Of a stretch of 64,000 bases of DNA, positions 35,969 through 44,947 are shown in pieces (position 1 is the stretch's first letter; every line of letters begins with the position of its first letter). The notes under the pieces are model-generated. The model worked only from the letters and a program-made list of their open reading frames with translations. It was not told where the DNA came from and made no database searches. This DNA is from Duodenibacillus massiliensis (GTDB lineage Bacteria; Pseudomonadota; Gammaproteobacteria; Burkholderiales; Burkholderiaceae_F): the NCBI RefSeq assembly GCF_900128485.1, contig NZ_LT635861.1:15876-79875 (forward strand), in the 5' to 3' direction. A program made the position numbers and the translations under genes.

Positions 35969-37818
35969 ACCGTTTTCTTCTGCGCCGCGGCTTCCGACTT
36001 GGCGGTGAGCTCTTCCCAACGGGCATACGCGGCTTCAATGAGCGCGGGCAGCGCGTCACTTCTCTCTTTATCCGCCTTTTGCTTTGCAACGTCCGTCTTA
36101 AAGTAGTCTGCTGCGCACATCGCGGTCATCAGGTCACTTTGTTCGGTTTCTAGCGCCTCAATTTTGGCGGGGAGCTCCTCGAGTTCCTTGGTTTCCTTAA
36201 AGCTCATCCGGATGCGCTGCGGGGGTGCGTTCTTCACGGGGCGCTCTGCCGGGGCTTTCACCTTTTCAGAGGGTTTCGCGGGCATTTCCACCGCGGGCCT
36301 CTGTTGCACCCAGTCCTCGTAACCCCCGATAAATTCCATCCAGCGGCCGTCGGGCGCGGGCCAATTGACGGGCGCCAAAACCTGCGTGACGACGTCGTCC
36401 AGAAAACGCCGGTCGTGGCTCACGAGAATAATCGTGCCTTTGTAATTTTCGAGTGTTTCTTCGAGCAGTTCGAGCGAATCGATGTCAAGGTCGTTGGTGG
36501 GTTCGTCAAGCACCAGAAGGTTTGCAGGAAGCGCAAAAAGGCGAGCCAACAGCAATCGGTTGCGCTCGCCCCCGGAGAGGTTACCCACAGGGACGTTTGC
36601 GCGCTGCGGCGAAAAGAGAAAGTCCGCGAGGTAACTCATGATGTGCTTGCGTTCGCCCGCGACTTCCACCCAGTCGCTTCCCGGGCTGATCGTTTCCGCA
36701 ACGGTCTTTGTGTCGTCCAGCTGTTCGCGCAGCTGATCGAAGTACGCAATCTGCAGGTTGCTGCCGAGCTTCACGGTTCCGCTGTCAGGCGCAAGTTTCC
36801 CCAAAAGGAGTTTGATAAGCGTTGATTTTCCCGCGCCGTTGTGGCCCAAGAGCCCGAGCTTGTCACCTCTCATCAGCTTGAAGTTAAGCCCCTTCACAAT
36901 GGTGCGGTTACCGAACGCTTTCGTGAGGTCTGTGACTTCCGCAACGACTTTGCCGCTTTTTTCACCGGCGTCAATCGTGAGATTGATGCTCCCGATCCGT
37001 TCACGGCGTGCGGCACGCTGGCGCCGCAGTTCTTCGAGGCGCTTCACACGGCCTTCGTTACGCGTCCTGCGGGCTTCAATCCCTTTGCGGATCCACACCT
37101 CTTCCTGGGCGTGGAATTTGTCAAAGCGGGCACGTTCCAGAGCTTCCGCGGCAAGCTCTTCTTCCTTGCGGGCCTCGTAGGCGGCAAAGTTTCCCGGGTA
37201 GGATCTGAGAACCCCGCGGTCCAACTCAATGATGCGCGTGACGGTGTCGTCCAAAAACGCGCGGTCGTGGGTGATCACCATCAGAGACCGCGAATTTTTA
37301 AATTCACCCGTCAGAATTGATTCAAGCGTGAGAATCGTTTCGACGTCCAGGTGGTTTGTGGGTTCGTCAAGTAAGAGCAGATCAGGCTTAAGGCTTAACG
37401 CGAGTGCTAAAGCCGCGCGCTTTTTTTCGCCCCCGGAGGCCTTTTGGGGATCGGCGTCGCCGGGAAGCGAGAGCTTTTCAAGATACTCATCAAGCCGCGC
37501 GTACGCGGTCCACTTTTCCCGGTCGTCGGCAATCGCGTCCAGACCCCCGCGGGCAATGAGGCTTTCGCGGAAGGTGGGGGCAGCAGGCAACGCTGGTTCC
37601 TGTTCAACGTACACCGCGCGCAGGCCGTCCTGCATACGAAGCTCCCCTGCGTCCAGCTTTTCTTTTTTGGCAATGACCTGCAGAAGCGAGCTTTTCCCGG
37701 TGCCGTTGCGGCCGATGAGGCCCACGCGCTCTCCGGCTTCAAGGCTCATGGCGGCGTGATCCAAAAGCGCCGCATCACCCCAGGCGAGCTGGGCATCCAT
37801 CAGTGAAAAAATCGACAT
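35965..37818 (-). CDS. uup: ABC-F ATPase Uup
   Basis: 617-aa soluble ABC-F protein with two nucleotide-binding domains: Walker A GRNGTGKSS (about 36) and GHNGAGKST (about 326), signatures SGGEKKR and LSGGERNR, Walker B LLLLDEPTNHLD and LLVLDEPTNDLD. A basic linker rich in Arg lies between them and a C-terminal coiled-coil-like tail (EELPAKIEALE) fits Uup, linked to ribosome function and transposon excision. Forms an operon with cls (4-bp overlap). A TATAGT element near 37850 on this strand could be the promoter. Confidence 0.9.
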   Translation of the reverse strand: MSIFSLMDAQLAWGDAALLDHAAMSLEAGERVGLIGRNGTGKSSLLQVIAKKEKLDAGELRMQDGLRAVYVEQEPALPAAPTFRESLIARGGLDAIADDREKWTAYARLDEYLEKLSLPGDADPQKASGGEKKRAALALALSLKPDLLLLDEPTNHLDVETILTLESILTGEFKNSRSLMVITHDRAFLDDTVTRIIELDRGVLRSYPGNFAAYEARKEEELAAEALERARFDKFHAQEEVWIRKGIEARRTRNEGRVKRLEELRRQRAARRERIGSINLTIDAGEKSGKVVAEVTDLTKAFGNRTIVKGLNFKLMRGDKLGLLGHNGAGKSTLIKLLLGKLAPDSGTVKLGSNLQIAYFDQLREQLDDTKTVAETISPGSDWVEVAGERKHIMSYLADFLFSPQRANVPVGNLSGGERNRLLLARLFALPANLLVLDEPTNDLDIDSLELLEETLENYKGTIILVSHDRRFLDDVVTQVLAPVNWPAPDGRWMEFIGGYEDWVQQRPAVEMPAKPSEKVKAPAERPVKNAPPQRIRMSFKETKELEELPAKIEALETEQSDLMTAMCAADYFKTDVAKQKADKERSDALPALIEAAYARWEELTAKSEAAAQKKTV

Positions 37819-37858
37819 GACGCGTCTTTATGAGAAACAGTTGTGCGCACTATAACAG

Positions 37859-37878
37859 CGAAAAATGAGCATTTTTCG
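37859..37878. promoter_or_regulatory. Perfect 9-bp-arm palindrome upstream of uup
   Basis: CGAAAAATG-AG-CATTTTTCG, located about 40 bp upstream of the uup start near its likely promoter. No T run follows on either strand in the right place, so an operator is more likely than a terminator. Confidence 0.45.
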
Positions 37879-38058
37879 GATTCTCCGGGCATATGTGTGG
37901 GTAGTTAGTCCCCCCGATTTTGGGCAACGAGAGCCTGTTAACAAATACGGAGAGAGCCCCCGGTAGTCGCGTAGCGAAATACCGCGGATCAGGCCGTGCT
38001 GCACATTCTCCGTTTGGAGTGTTTCTACCGGGAAACCCACAAAATTGAGATGAATATG

Positions 38059-38680
38059 GGGATGGCTAAATTCCCGTCAGAGGGCCAGCATTGGATCTTT
38101 CGATTTCTCTTGTTCTCAGCTCGATAAATCGGAGATCTTGTCCTTGGCTAAGTGTGATTGGATCGCCTCGCACGAGAACGTGCTTTTTTACGGCCAGCCC
38201 GGGCTTGGGAAAACCCATCTGGCCATAGCCCTTGGGAAAAAAGCCATCGTCGACAAAGCTTACAGCGTGAAATTTATCAGCGCAAATGACCTGATGGCCG
38301 AGCTCGAGCAGGCGCGGCAACAAAAGGCCGTGGACGACTACCTGAGACTGATCAACCGCGCCGATCTCATCATCGTGGATGAGTTTGGTTATCCGCTGAT
38401 GGAAAATCACCCCAGCTACGCCGCCCTGTTTTATGCCTTCATTTCCTCTCGCTACGAAAAAAAGAGCACCATCATCACAACCAACCGCTCAGTCACTGAC
38501 TGGCCCAGGTATTTGGGCAATGACAAAGAATGCTGCGGCGCAATTCTTGACCGCTTCTTGCACTACTCAATACGCGTATGTTCTAAGGGCCAAAGTTACC
38601 GGCAGAGGCAGATGAGGCAAGAGCGATTGTCCGCCAATCCTGACAAAGCCGCATTTGCCAAGAAAATGACAACTGAATAG
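38059..38680 (+). pseudogene. istB: Truncated IS21-family helper ATPase IstB
   Basis: An IstB-like AAA+ ATPase that assists the IstA transposase. Walker A GQPGLGKTHLA is near 38195 and Walker B LIIVDEFGYPL near 38370, with the typical IITTNRS sensor. The frame extends upstream of the first usable start (about 38138) through FDFSCSQLDK, a normal IstB segment, so the N-terminus has been lost. No istA can be read in 37880-38058. A dead IS21 remnant. Confidence 0.75.
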
Positions 38681-38940
38681 CGAATTTGCCGCCGCCTCGG
38701 CTGAGGCCGGTGCGGCGGCCTGCCCACGCTCAAGAGCGTTAATTTCTGACGCGCCACAGCGTTAGTTTTTACTGCACCTGCTGTGTCTCTTTTTATCAGA
38801 CAGACGGCATCGTTTTTTAACGCACTTCTGTATCTGCTATTGACGCACTTTTGCATCATTTTTAAGCGCACGTGCGTATCAGCTTTTAACGCCCATTTAC
38901 CGTCAGAACTGACACAGTTAACGCACCAACTGTGTCAATT
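38681..38940. repeat. Repeated AACGCAC-type motifs and a palindrome after istB
   Basis: This gap contains TTAACGCAC or variants about every 20-30 bp (38740-38925), ending in a perfect inverted repeat TGACACAGTT-AACGCACC-AACTGTGTCA at 38910-38937. IS21-family ends commonly carry several internal repeats, so this may be the right end of the dead IS21; a regulatory array for the autotransporter downstream is the alternative. The rest, to 39085, is AT-rich and featureless. Confidence 0.5.
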
Positions 38941-39085
38941 CCTCACGCTCCATAACAGGCGTCCCTCAGAACAGAGTGATGCCTTCGTTTTTTGAATCTT
39001 TCGGGGGGCGGATTCAGTTTGAAAACCGAGAATTTGTTGTAGAAAAACAACAAAATTTAAAAATATTCGCTGAAAACACCAGTTT

Positions 39086-39218
39086 TTTATAAGGGAATAC
39101 CCCCCCCCAGTAGACAAACGGAGAAATTCTTATTCTGCAGGTGTACCGCCTCGATAGGCGGGGATGCACCGGTCACATGACGGGGGCAGAAAAAACGAAA
39201 ATTTTCGGAGTTTTGTAA
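39086..39218 (+). promoter_or_regulatory. Autotransporter leader 1: C9 tract and RNA hairpin
   Basis: A TATAAG element (about 39088) and GGGAATA are followed by nine C residues (39100-39108) and AGTAGACAA. Then comes a hairpin at 39141-39168 (GTG-TA-CCGCC, loop TCGATA, GGCGG..CAC) and a CGGAG ribosome site before the ATG. The same order recurs at 44817-44947. A homopolymer tract of this length beside the promoter of a surface protein is a classical site for slipped-strand phase variation. Promoter placement is inference. Confidence 0.65.
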
Positions 39219-42200
39219 ATGAACAAGTCTTTTAAGGTCGTCTTCTCCAAGGCGCGCTCCGCGCTGATGGTCGTCAATGAAGCGACTTCTTCCATTCAGG
39301 CCAAGGGCACGAAGACAGTGATCGCTGCAGCCGCTGCTGCAATGATCGCAGGCGGTGCTGTGGCTGCTCAGCCGGAAACAGGTGTTGCTGATAATGTTTA
39401 CATCGGCACCGGTGTCACTCACTCTCTGGTTGGTACGACCACAACATCCAAGGGTAACCAGATCTGGGATGACACCAACAAGGCGTGGAAAACGGCAGAG
39501 GAAAACGCAGCGCTTGATGCCCAGAAAACTGTGATTCTCGATGGAACACTCAATGTAGGCGTTAAGCTTGGTTCTGCTGCAGATACCTCAGCAACACTTG
39601 CTATTGCCTCTTTAAAGAGCACAGGTGTTGTGAATGTTACGGCTGGTAATGCGGCCGAATCAAGTGCCGCAACCGCAAAAATCACCACAACAGATCATGC
39701 TGATCTTATCGGCGGCCAACTCAACTTCTTGGCAAATCCGAATGCCACTACTAAGGCAGCCGCAGCTTCTGCTGATGGTAGCACTCAGGCTAAAACTTAT
39801 GGTGCTCTGAGCCTGGAATCGACCAATGACGTGACTCTTGGTCAGGCCGCCACACCCGACCAGGCGGCTTCGGTTCTTGCTGTGAAGGTAGACAAGGATA
39901 TTTCCGCCACCATTAAGGGTGCCAATGTCAACGTGACCAATGCCACGTTTGCTAATGAAGGTGCCCTGACTATTCAGGCTACTGGTTCTACCAACCCGAC
40001 GGTTAAGTTTGCTTCTGACTACACCAAGGGCGCTGGTAATGATGGGCAGCTTACGGTTAGCGGTGCATCCACATTCTCCGGTAACGTGAATGTTGACTCC
40101 GTAAAAGTTGGTGCAAACCGCTCTGATACCAATACCCAAGCCGGTACGGTTGAAGAAACAGTTCTTCTGAATGGTGCTGTGACAGTCAGCAGTACCGATG
40201 CTAAGAAGCCTGCTTCGTTTACAACGGGCCTTCTTAATGTAACGGCTAATTCCTTCACTGTTGGTGCCAATGCAACGGCTGATTTGGGCACGGTTACTGT
40301 TGGTGGCACGGCTACGGGTCTCACCGTTGCTGCTTCCGGTGCTGCGACTGCCTCCAAGATGACGGTTTCTAACGGCACGCTGACTGTTAACGGTGATCTC
40401 ACTGTTAACAAGGCGGCTGATACGCCGGCTGTTGCAGCTGCAACGGATCCTGTATATGACCTGACCATTGGTACGGCAAATAATCCTGTCGCAGGCAAGC
40501 TGACGGCAGGTACGGTGCTGATTGGTGCGACGACCGCATCTGATCTTGCTGTTACAGGCACAATGCAGGCTGATGCTGTGACCCTGAAGGGCGATGCCGA
40601 GGCTAAGCTCACTGTGAACGGTACTGATTCGTCTGCAACGCTCGGAACGCTGACATTCGACAAGAGCGGCACGGTTGAAGTAGGTGCTTCCGGTACGCTC
40701 GTTGTCACGGGTGATACAACCTTTACAAAAGATACCGGTAGTCTCGCTGTGAATGCTGCGGGTGCCAAAGCCACTCTGCAGAATGTAACGTTTGCCGTAG
40801 GTGCTACGGGCAAGATCGAGGTCACCAATGGCGATGTGATCGTTAACGGCACGCTGACCGCAAACGCCGGCTCTCTGACGGTTAACGGTGCTACTGCTGC
40901 CGCAACGGTCAATGGAAAGGTCGTTGCTGCCGGTTTAACTAAGGCTGGCCTCGTTGTTTTGACGGACGGCACGCTGACGCTGGGTTCTGCTGCTGATATC
41001 GGCACGGAAGCCGATGTTGTAACCCTCACGAAGGGTACTCTTGAGGCTACGTCTGCTCTGCTGACGGCTAACCTCGCTACGGGTACTGCTGAAGAGCAGA
41101 AGACCAAGATCAATAAGGCTCTGAAGATTGCGACGAAGGAGAATGTCTCCGTTACGGTGACTGATGAAAAGCTTTCGTCCGATCAGATCATTGACCTGCA
41201 GAAGCGTATTAAAGCTAATGCTTCCGGTGCGGCTTTTGATGTGACGGCTATCACCGACAGCACGGGTAAGGAATACACGGAACTGTTCCTGCGTGATGAT
41301 AAGGCAACATCTCCGTCGTTCAACATTTCCACGCTCGCCGGCGATGTTCATCTGAAGAACATTGACGCCAAGGTCAATGAAAATCAGAAGACAACTTTGG
41401 CTTCTGACCTGACGGTTGGTGGTGCGGCTGGTTTTGCGCATAATCTCGGTGTTCAGTCGTTGATTTTCGAAACAACGGCTCCGTCTACCAGTGCCACGAA
41501 TGCCAAGGTGACGGTTGATGGCAAGATGCTGACCCTTTACGGCTCTTTGACGGATACTGCCAAGGAACTGATCCAGGCCTATGAATACACGGATACAACC
41601 ACCAAGAAGGTTGTTCCGACGGCTGTTATGGTTCAAGGCGGTGGTAAGTTCGTGTTGGGTGATGACACTGCCGGTGCAGCACAGCGTTACGGTAACCTCA
41701 ACGCCGAAGTGACCTTGACCAGTGGTTCGATGACTGTTAATAACGGTGTTTTCACTGTCAAGTCCCTGAAGACGACAGCAAATGGTTCCGCCTCTGTGGC
41801 AGAAAATGCCAATCTGACGCTGAAGTCCCTGGGTGGTGAAAGTGGTGCTGTGGCCGTTGCCGGTAACGGTGTATTGACGGTTGAAAGTCTTGCCACCGGC
41901 GCTCGGACTGATGTCACGCTTACCGGCTCTCATGTTGACGACAAGAACACCAAGGCTAAGGTTGCCAAGTACTTCCGCCTGGCTGAAGCTACGAGCAAGA
42001 CTGATGCCGCGACAACACTCGGCAAGGTGACTCGCACCCCTGACACTGCCACGCAGCTGGTTGTGGGTACGACTGACGACTCTGTCCTCACGAAGTTCAT
42101 GGCAGACAACCAGTACACCTACGACTACGTTGATCACACCGCTGATCCTTTCAGCGATATTAAACATGTCGACTCGGCGACTCTGATTGCCACGAACGTG

Positions 42201-43586
42201 AATGTAGCAGCTGGTACGGCGGCAATGACCGGGTTGACAGTCTTTGACATGGGTTCCATCGTTGTTGAAAAGGATCAGCTTGGCAACAACAAGGCAATTG
42301 TCCGCGGCGGTACTGTCTCCGGCGAAATCGGTCTCGCGAATGTTTCCGGCAAGTCTCTGACGTGGGACGCCAAGACCGGTATCGGTTCTCTGGCTCTGTT
42401 TACGGGAGCTCACGAGGAGAACAGACTGACTGTCGGCGACGCTATGCTCGCTGGTAAGGTTGTTAACGGCACGGCTCAGGTGAAGGTTCAGAACGCCGAA
42501 GAAGTCATGCCCGGCTTCTTCCTCAACAAGGATATGCAGCGCATCTACGATGAGCATCTCTTTGATGCCGCTTCCTCGGACGCTCAGATCGCCATGCTCA
42601 CCCAGTTCTCGCAGGCCGTTAACGGCATGACGAGCATGGGTGAATTCAAGGCGGCTTCTCAGGCTCTGGAAGAAGGTTCGAACTCCGCGGTGCTGGGCGG
42701 TGCGTATAACGCAGCGCTTGATGCCGGCGAACAGTTCAACAAGGCCCTGGACCGCCGCATGACGGTTGCAAACGGCCTTAACCGTGCCGAAGGCTTCACC
42801 CTCTGGGCTGATGTCATCGGTACCTCCAACCAGGCCAAGAAGCTCTACGGCAACTCCGGCTACGACCTCGACCTCTACGGCGGTGTCCTGGGCGGCGACT
42901 ACACGTTCGCTCAGTACGACGCCACGCTCGGTGCGGCTCTTACGGTCGGTACCGGTTCCGGCGGCTCCAAGGGCACGGCCACTTCGATCGACAACGACGT
43001 TGACTTCGTGGGCTTCTCTGTCTACGGCAACAAGCGCTGCCCGATCGTGAACTCCAAGTTCGACCTCGGCTACATGCAGACCAAGAGCGACATCTCCGCC
43101 GCCAACAGCATGGGCAACTGGAGCAGCGACGTCAAGGCCAAGGCCTTCACGTTCGGCTTCGGTGTTGAACTGCCGACCACGGTGGGTATCGTCAACGTGA
43201 CGCCGCACGCCGGCATCCGTTACACGCGTCTTGATGTGGAAGGCCGTGACGGTCTCTTCGGTACGGACGACGATAAGCTCAACGTCTTCCAGGCTCCCTT
43301 GGGTGTTACCTTCTCGGGTGCCTTCGAGACGAGCGGCTGGAACCTCGCCCCGACGTTTGACCTCTCTGTGGTCCCCGCCTTCGGCGACAAGGACGCCACG
43401 ACGAAGTACAACGGTCTGACCACCGAAGTCATCACCCGCGTTGTTGACAGCTCGCCTGTGCAGGCAACCCTGGGCCTTTCTGCTCAGAAGGACGCCTTCA
43501 CGTTCGGCATCAACTACACGCTCGGTGCCGGCAGCGACGAACGTCAGAACCACTCGTTCAACGCCAACGTCCGCTACACGTTCTAA
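39219..43586 (+). CDS. Giant type V autotransporter 1
   Basis: 1455-aa outer-membrane autotransporter. The N-terminus is an extended signal peptide (ESPR), MNKSFKVVFSKARSALMVV, with the hydrophobic core and cleavage near AGGAVAA/Q (about 51). A long passenger rich in T, N, G, V and A, with repeats of the style xLTVNGxxTVxxxA, is predicted to form a beta-helix (about 52-1150). The C-terminal beta-barrel domain (about 1185-1455) starts near the LWADVIGTS block and ends NVRYTF with the terminal Phe needed for Bam insertion. Few cysteines. Likely an adhesin or host-interaction protein; ligand unknown. Belongs to a duplicated module with the gene at 44948. Confidence 0.88.
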   Translation: MNKSFKVVFSKARSALMVVNEATSSIQAKGTKTVIAAAAAAMIAGGAVAAQPETGVADNVYIGTGVTHSLVGTTTTSKGNQIWDDTNKAWKTAEENAALDAQKTVILDGTLNVGVKLGSAADTSATLAIASLKSTGVVNVTAGNAAESSAATAKITTTDHADLIGGQLNFLANPNATTKAAAASADGSTQAKTYGALSLESTNDVTLGQAATPDQAASVLAVKVDKDISATIKGANVNVTNATFANEGALTIQATGSTNPTVKFASDYTKGAGNDGQLTVSGASTFSGNVNVDSVKVGANRSDTNTQAGTVEETVLLNGAVTVSSTDAKKPASFTTGLLNVTANSFTVGANATADLGTVTVGGTATGLTVAASGAATASKMTVSNGTLTVNGDLTVNKAADTPAVAAATDPVYDLTIGTANNPVAGKLTAGTVLIGATTASDLAVTGTMQADAVTLKGDAEAKLTVNGTDSSATLGTLTFDKSGTVEVGASGTLVVTGDTTFTKDTGSLAVNAAGAKATLQNVTFAVGATGKIEVTNGDVIVNGTLTANAGSLTVNGATAAATVNGKVVAAGLTKAGLVVLTDGTLTLGSAADIGTEADVVTLTKGTLEATSALLTANLATGTAEEQKTKINKALKIATKENVSVTVTDEKLSSDQIIDLQKRIKANASGAAFDVTAITDSTGKEYTELFLRDDKATSPSFNISTLAGDVHLKNIDAKVNENQKTTLASDLTVGGAAGFAHNLGVQSLIFETTAPSTSATNAKVTVDGKMLTLYGSLTDTAKELIQAYEYTDTTTKKVVPTAVMVQGGGKFVLGDDTAGAAQRYGNLNAEVTLTSGSMTVNNGVFTVKSLKTTANGSASVAENANLTLKSLGGESGAVAVAGNGVLTVESLATGARTDVTLTGSHVDDKNTKAKVAKYFRLAEATSKTDAATTLGKVTRTPDTATQLVVGTTDDSVLTKFMADNQYTYDYVDHTADPFSDIKHVDSATLIATNVNVAAGTAAMTGLTVFDMGSIVVEKDQLGNNKAIVRGGTVSGEIGLANVSGKSLTWDAKTGIGSLALFTGAHEENRLTVGDAMLAGKVVNGTAQVKVQNAEEVMPGFFLNKDMQRIYDEHLFDAASSDAQIAMLTQFSQAVNGMTSMGEFKAASQALEEGSNSAVLGGAYNAALDAGEQFNKALDRRMTVANGLNRAEGFTLWADVIGTSNQAKKLYGNSGYDLDLYGGVLGGDYTFAQYDATLGAALTVGTGSGGSKGTATSIDNDVDFVGFSVYGNKRCPIVNSKFDLGYMQTKSDISAANSMGNWSSDVKAKAFTFGFGVELPTTVGIVNVTPHAGIRYTRLDVEGRDGLFGTDDDKLNVFQAPLGVTFSGAFETSGWNLAPTFDLSVVPAFGDKDATTKYNGLTTEVITRVVDSSPVQATLGLSAQKDAFTFGINYTLGAGSDERQNHSFNANVRYTF

Positions 43587-43610
43587 CCGAGAGGTTTGAA
43601 CGTCAGACCT

Positions 43611-43649
43611 TCCGGCCGGTTTCTGCGGGAACGAGATTCGGCCGGAAGA
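43611..43649 (+). terminator. Conserved 3' hairpin after autotransporter 1
   Basis: CTTCCGGCCG and CGGCCGGAAG, perfect 10-bp arms around a ~20-nt loop, 25 nt after the stop. The same arms occur at 49409-49442 behind autotransporter 2. No U run follows, so it may stabilise the mRNA end rather than terminate. Confidence 0.6.
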
Positions 43650-43737
43650 GCACCGGTTAGGAGAGGGGAGAAATTCTGACTCACCACGAGGCGGATTCGT
43701 CTCCCGTCTCCCGACGGTGCATGAGCAATACAAAGCG

Positions 43738-43836
43738 GTTTCCTTCACGGAAATCCCCGGTTTTGCTTGAGCCGGTTGATTCGGTCTCCGAGACTTAGAG
43801 ACCGGATATCAAAACTCCATGTCAGGCAAGTTTCAA
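43738..43836 (+). ncRNA. Conserved structured RNA element, copy 1
   Basis: About 90 nt here match 49530-49611 closely. The central hairpin has arms TTCGGTCTC/GAGACCGGA with loop CGAGACTTA. Copy 2 has TCCGGACTC/GAGTCCGGG with the same loop, so an internal T-A pair has become A-T, plus two wobble changes, all keeping the stem. A GGTTTCC/GGAAATCC stem precedes it in both. This covariation argues for selection on RNA structure. Function unknown; it precedes the HTH gene. Confidence 0.55.
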
Positions 43837-43837
43837 A

Positions 43838-43872
43838 CCCCGTTTCCCGGATCGGAAGCGGGGTCTTTTTTA
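43838..43872 (+). terminator. Terminator/attenuator before HTH gene 1
   Basis: ACCCCGTTTCC and GGAAGCGGGGT arms with a short loop, followed by CTTTTTT. It sits 28 bp upstream of the HTH gene start. A mini-ORF beginning MSGKFQTPFP (ATG at 43819) runs into its first arm and is conserved in copy 2. Confidence 0.75.
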
Positions 43873-43899
43873 ACCGATTTCTTTCTCCGGCATACGGCC

Positions 43900-44274
43900 A
43901 TGAGGACAAAAGAAGAAGCAGAGCACAGAAAAGCCACGGAACGAAAACCGGGGTGCGCGAGTGAAGAAAAGCGCCGCTGGGCAGTGGATCTTTTTGAGCA
44001 CGGTTACGGTTACACGAAGGCCGCCGCGATTCTGGAACTGGCGCCTTACACGGTCCGCGACTGGGCGAGAGCATGGCGCGCAGGGCGTTTTACGGTGGAG
44101 ATTCCCGCCAACCAGAAGCAGCACCCGAAATACATCCGCCTGCGTGTGCTCACGTTGCGCGCGAAGGGGCTTTCCTGGCGCAAGATTGAGGAAAAGACGG
44201 GCGTGAATATGTCCACCTGCCGTAAGTGGGTAGCTAAGCACAGTAACGACGCAGAAGAGAAGAAGGAATCCTGA
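43900..44274 (+). CDS. Small two-HTH protein, module copy 1
   Basis: 124-aa basic protein with two homeodomain-like helix-turn-helix units: HGYGYTKAAAILELAPYTVRDW (about 30-50) and AKGLSWRKIEEKTGVNMSTCRKW (about 90-112). The paralogue at 49689 has the same plan. It resembles the HTH part of transposase-OrfA proteins, but no transposase catalytic gene follows in either copy. Constant position behind an autotransporter suggests a regulator of that gene. An in-frame ATG at 43819 could make a longer form, but copy 2 lacks this continuity. Unrecognised family. Confidence 0.65.
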   Translation: MRTKEEAEHRKATERKPGCASEEKRRWAVDLFEHGYGYTKAAAILELAPYTVRDWARAWRAGRFTVEIPANQKQHPKYIRLRVLTLRAKGLSWRKIEEKTGVNMSTCRKWVAKHSNDAEEKKES

Positions 44275-44816
44275 CGGCCCAGGGGTTGAAAACTATCTGT
44301 GGTCCGTTTGTGCTGTTTCTTTCTCTTCATCGGTTTTTCTCTTCCTGCCGCTGGTCTTTCGGGCCGCCGGCTCTTGTTGTCACACCAATTTGTCGGGAAA
44401 GACACTCCCGCCGCTAGTGGCGCCGGTCCCGGTCGTGCTGACGAAAGTGCTGTGCCGTTAACAGAGGCGACTGTGCCGCTGTCACTGATGAATCGTTTCG
44501 TTGTAAGCGTGCGTTGTGCCGCCTTGGGCGTTAAGTGTTTCTCTTTGAAAGACTGTTGTGCCGGCCAGCGCGTGCAGTGTGCCGGAGAGCGGAGGGCACC
44601 GTGCCGGTTTCATGATTGCGCACAGATCGGCGTTGAAACCGCTTTTTTTCGGAATTATTTCGGGTGAGTGGTACATGTCACAGAGAAGATCTGTTACCCC
44701 GTGTTCTGAGCACCCGTAAAAATTCTTTTTTCCGAAAATCTGAGGTGAAAATCATCCGAATTGTTGCTGAAAAACAACAGAAACCAAAAATTTTGCTCAA
44801 AACTGCTGAAAAATAT
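44275..44816. other. Intergenic region with TGTGCCG-type repeats
   Basis: No gene is evident. Degenerate TGTGCCG motifs recur (about 44450, 44469, 44514, 44558, 44577, 44600) in a GC-rich stretch, analogous in position to the AACGCAC repeats upstream of module 1 but different in sequence. An AT-rich stretch (44710-44815) precedes the second leader. Confidence 0.4.
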
Positions 44817-44947
44817 AAGGGAATACCCCCCCCCAGTAGACAAGCGAAGGAATTCTTATTCTGCGGGTGTACCGCCTCGATAGGCGGGGGTGCACGGGGC
44901 ACACAAAGCGCCGTGCAGAAAAACGAAAATTTTCGGAGTTTTGTTAA
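44817..44947 (+). promoter_or_regulatory. Autotransporter leader 2: C9 tract and RNA hairpin
   Basis: Near-identical to 39086-39218: TATAAGGGAATA, nine C (44826-44834), AGTAGACAA, TTCTTATTCTGC, then the hairpin GTGTACCGCC/GGCGGGGGTGCAC with loop TCGATA, and TTTTCGGAG before the ATG. Outside this block the two upstream regions differ, which marks the leader as the conserved functional part. Confidence 0.65.

Noticed and set aside
40935-43748. Long open frame (937 codons) antisense to autotransporter 1, and similar ones antisense to autotransporter 2 (47201-49384), argS (58567-59901) and the SNF2 gene (12343-13572)
   Set aside because: They mirror codon bias of the sense genes, show no family motifs, and have no ribosome sites or own context.
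43819-43899. Extended N-terminus of HTH protein 1 (MSGKFQTPFP...)
   Set aside because: Copy 2 has the same mini-ORF in a different frame from its HTH gene, so a separate leader peptide is more likely.
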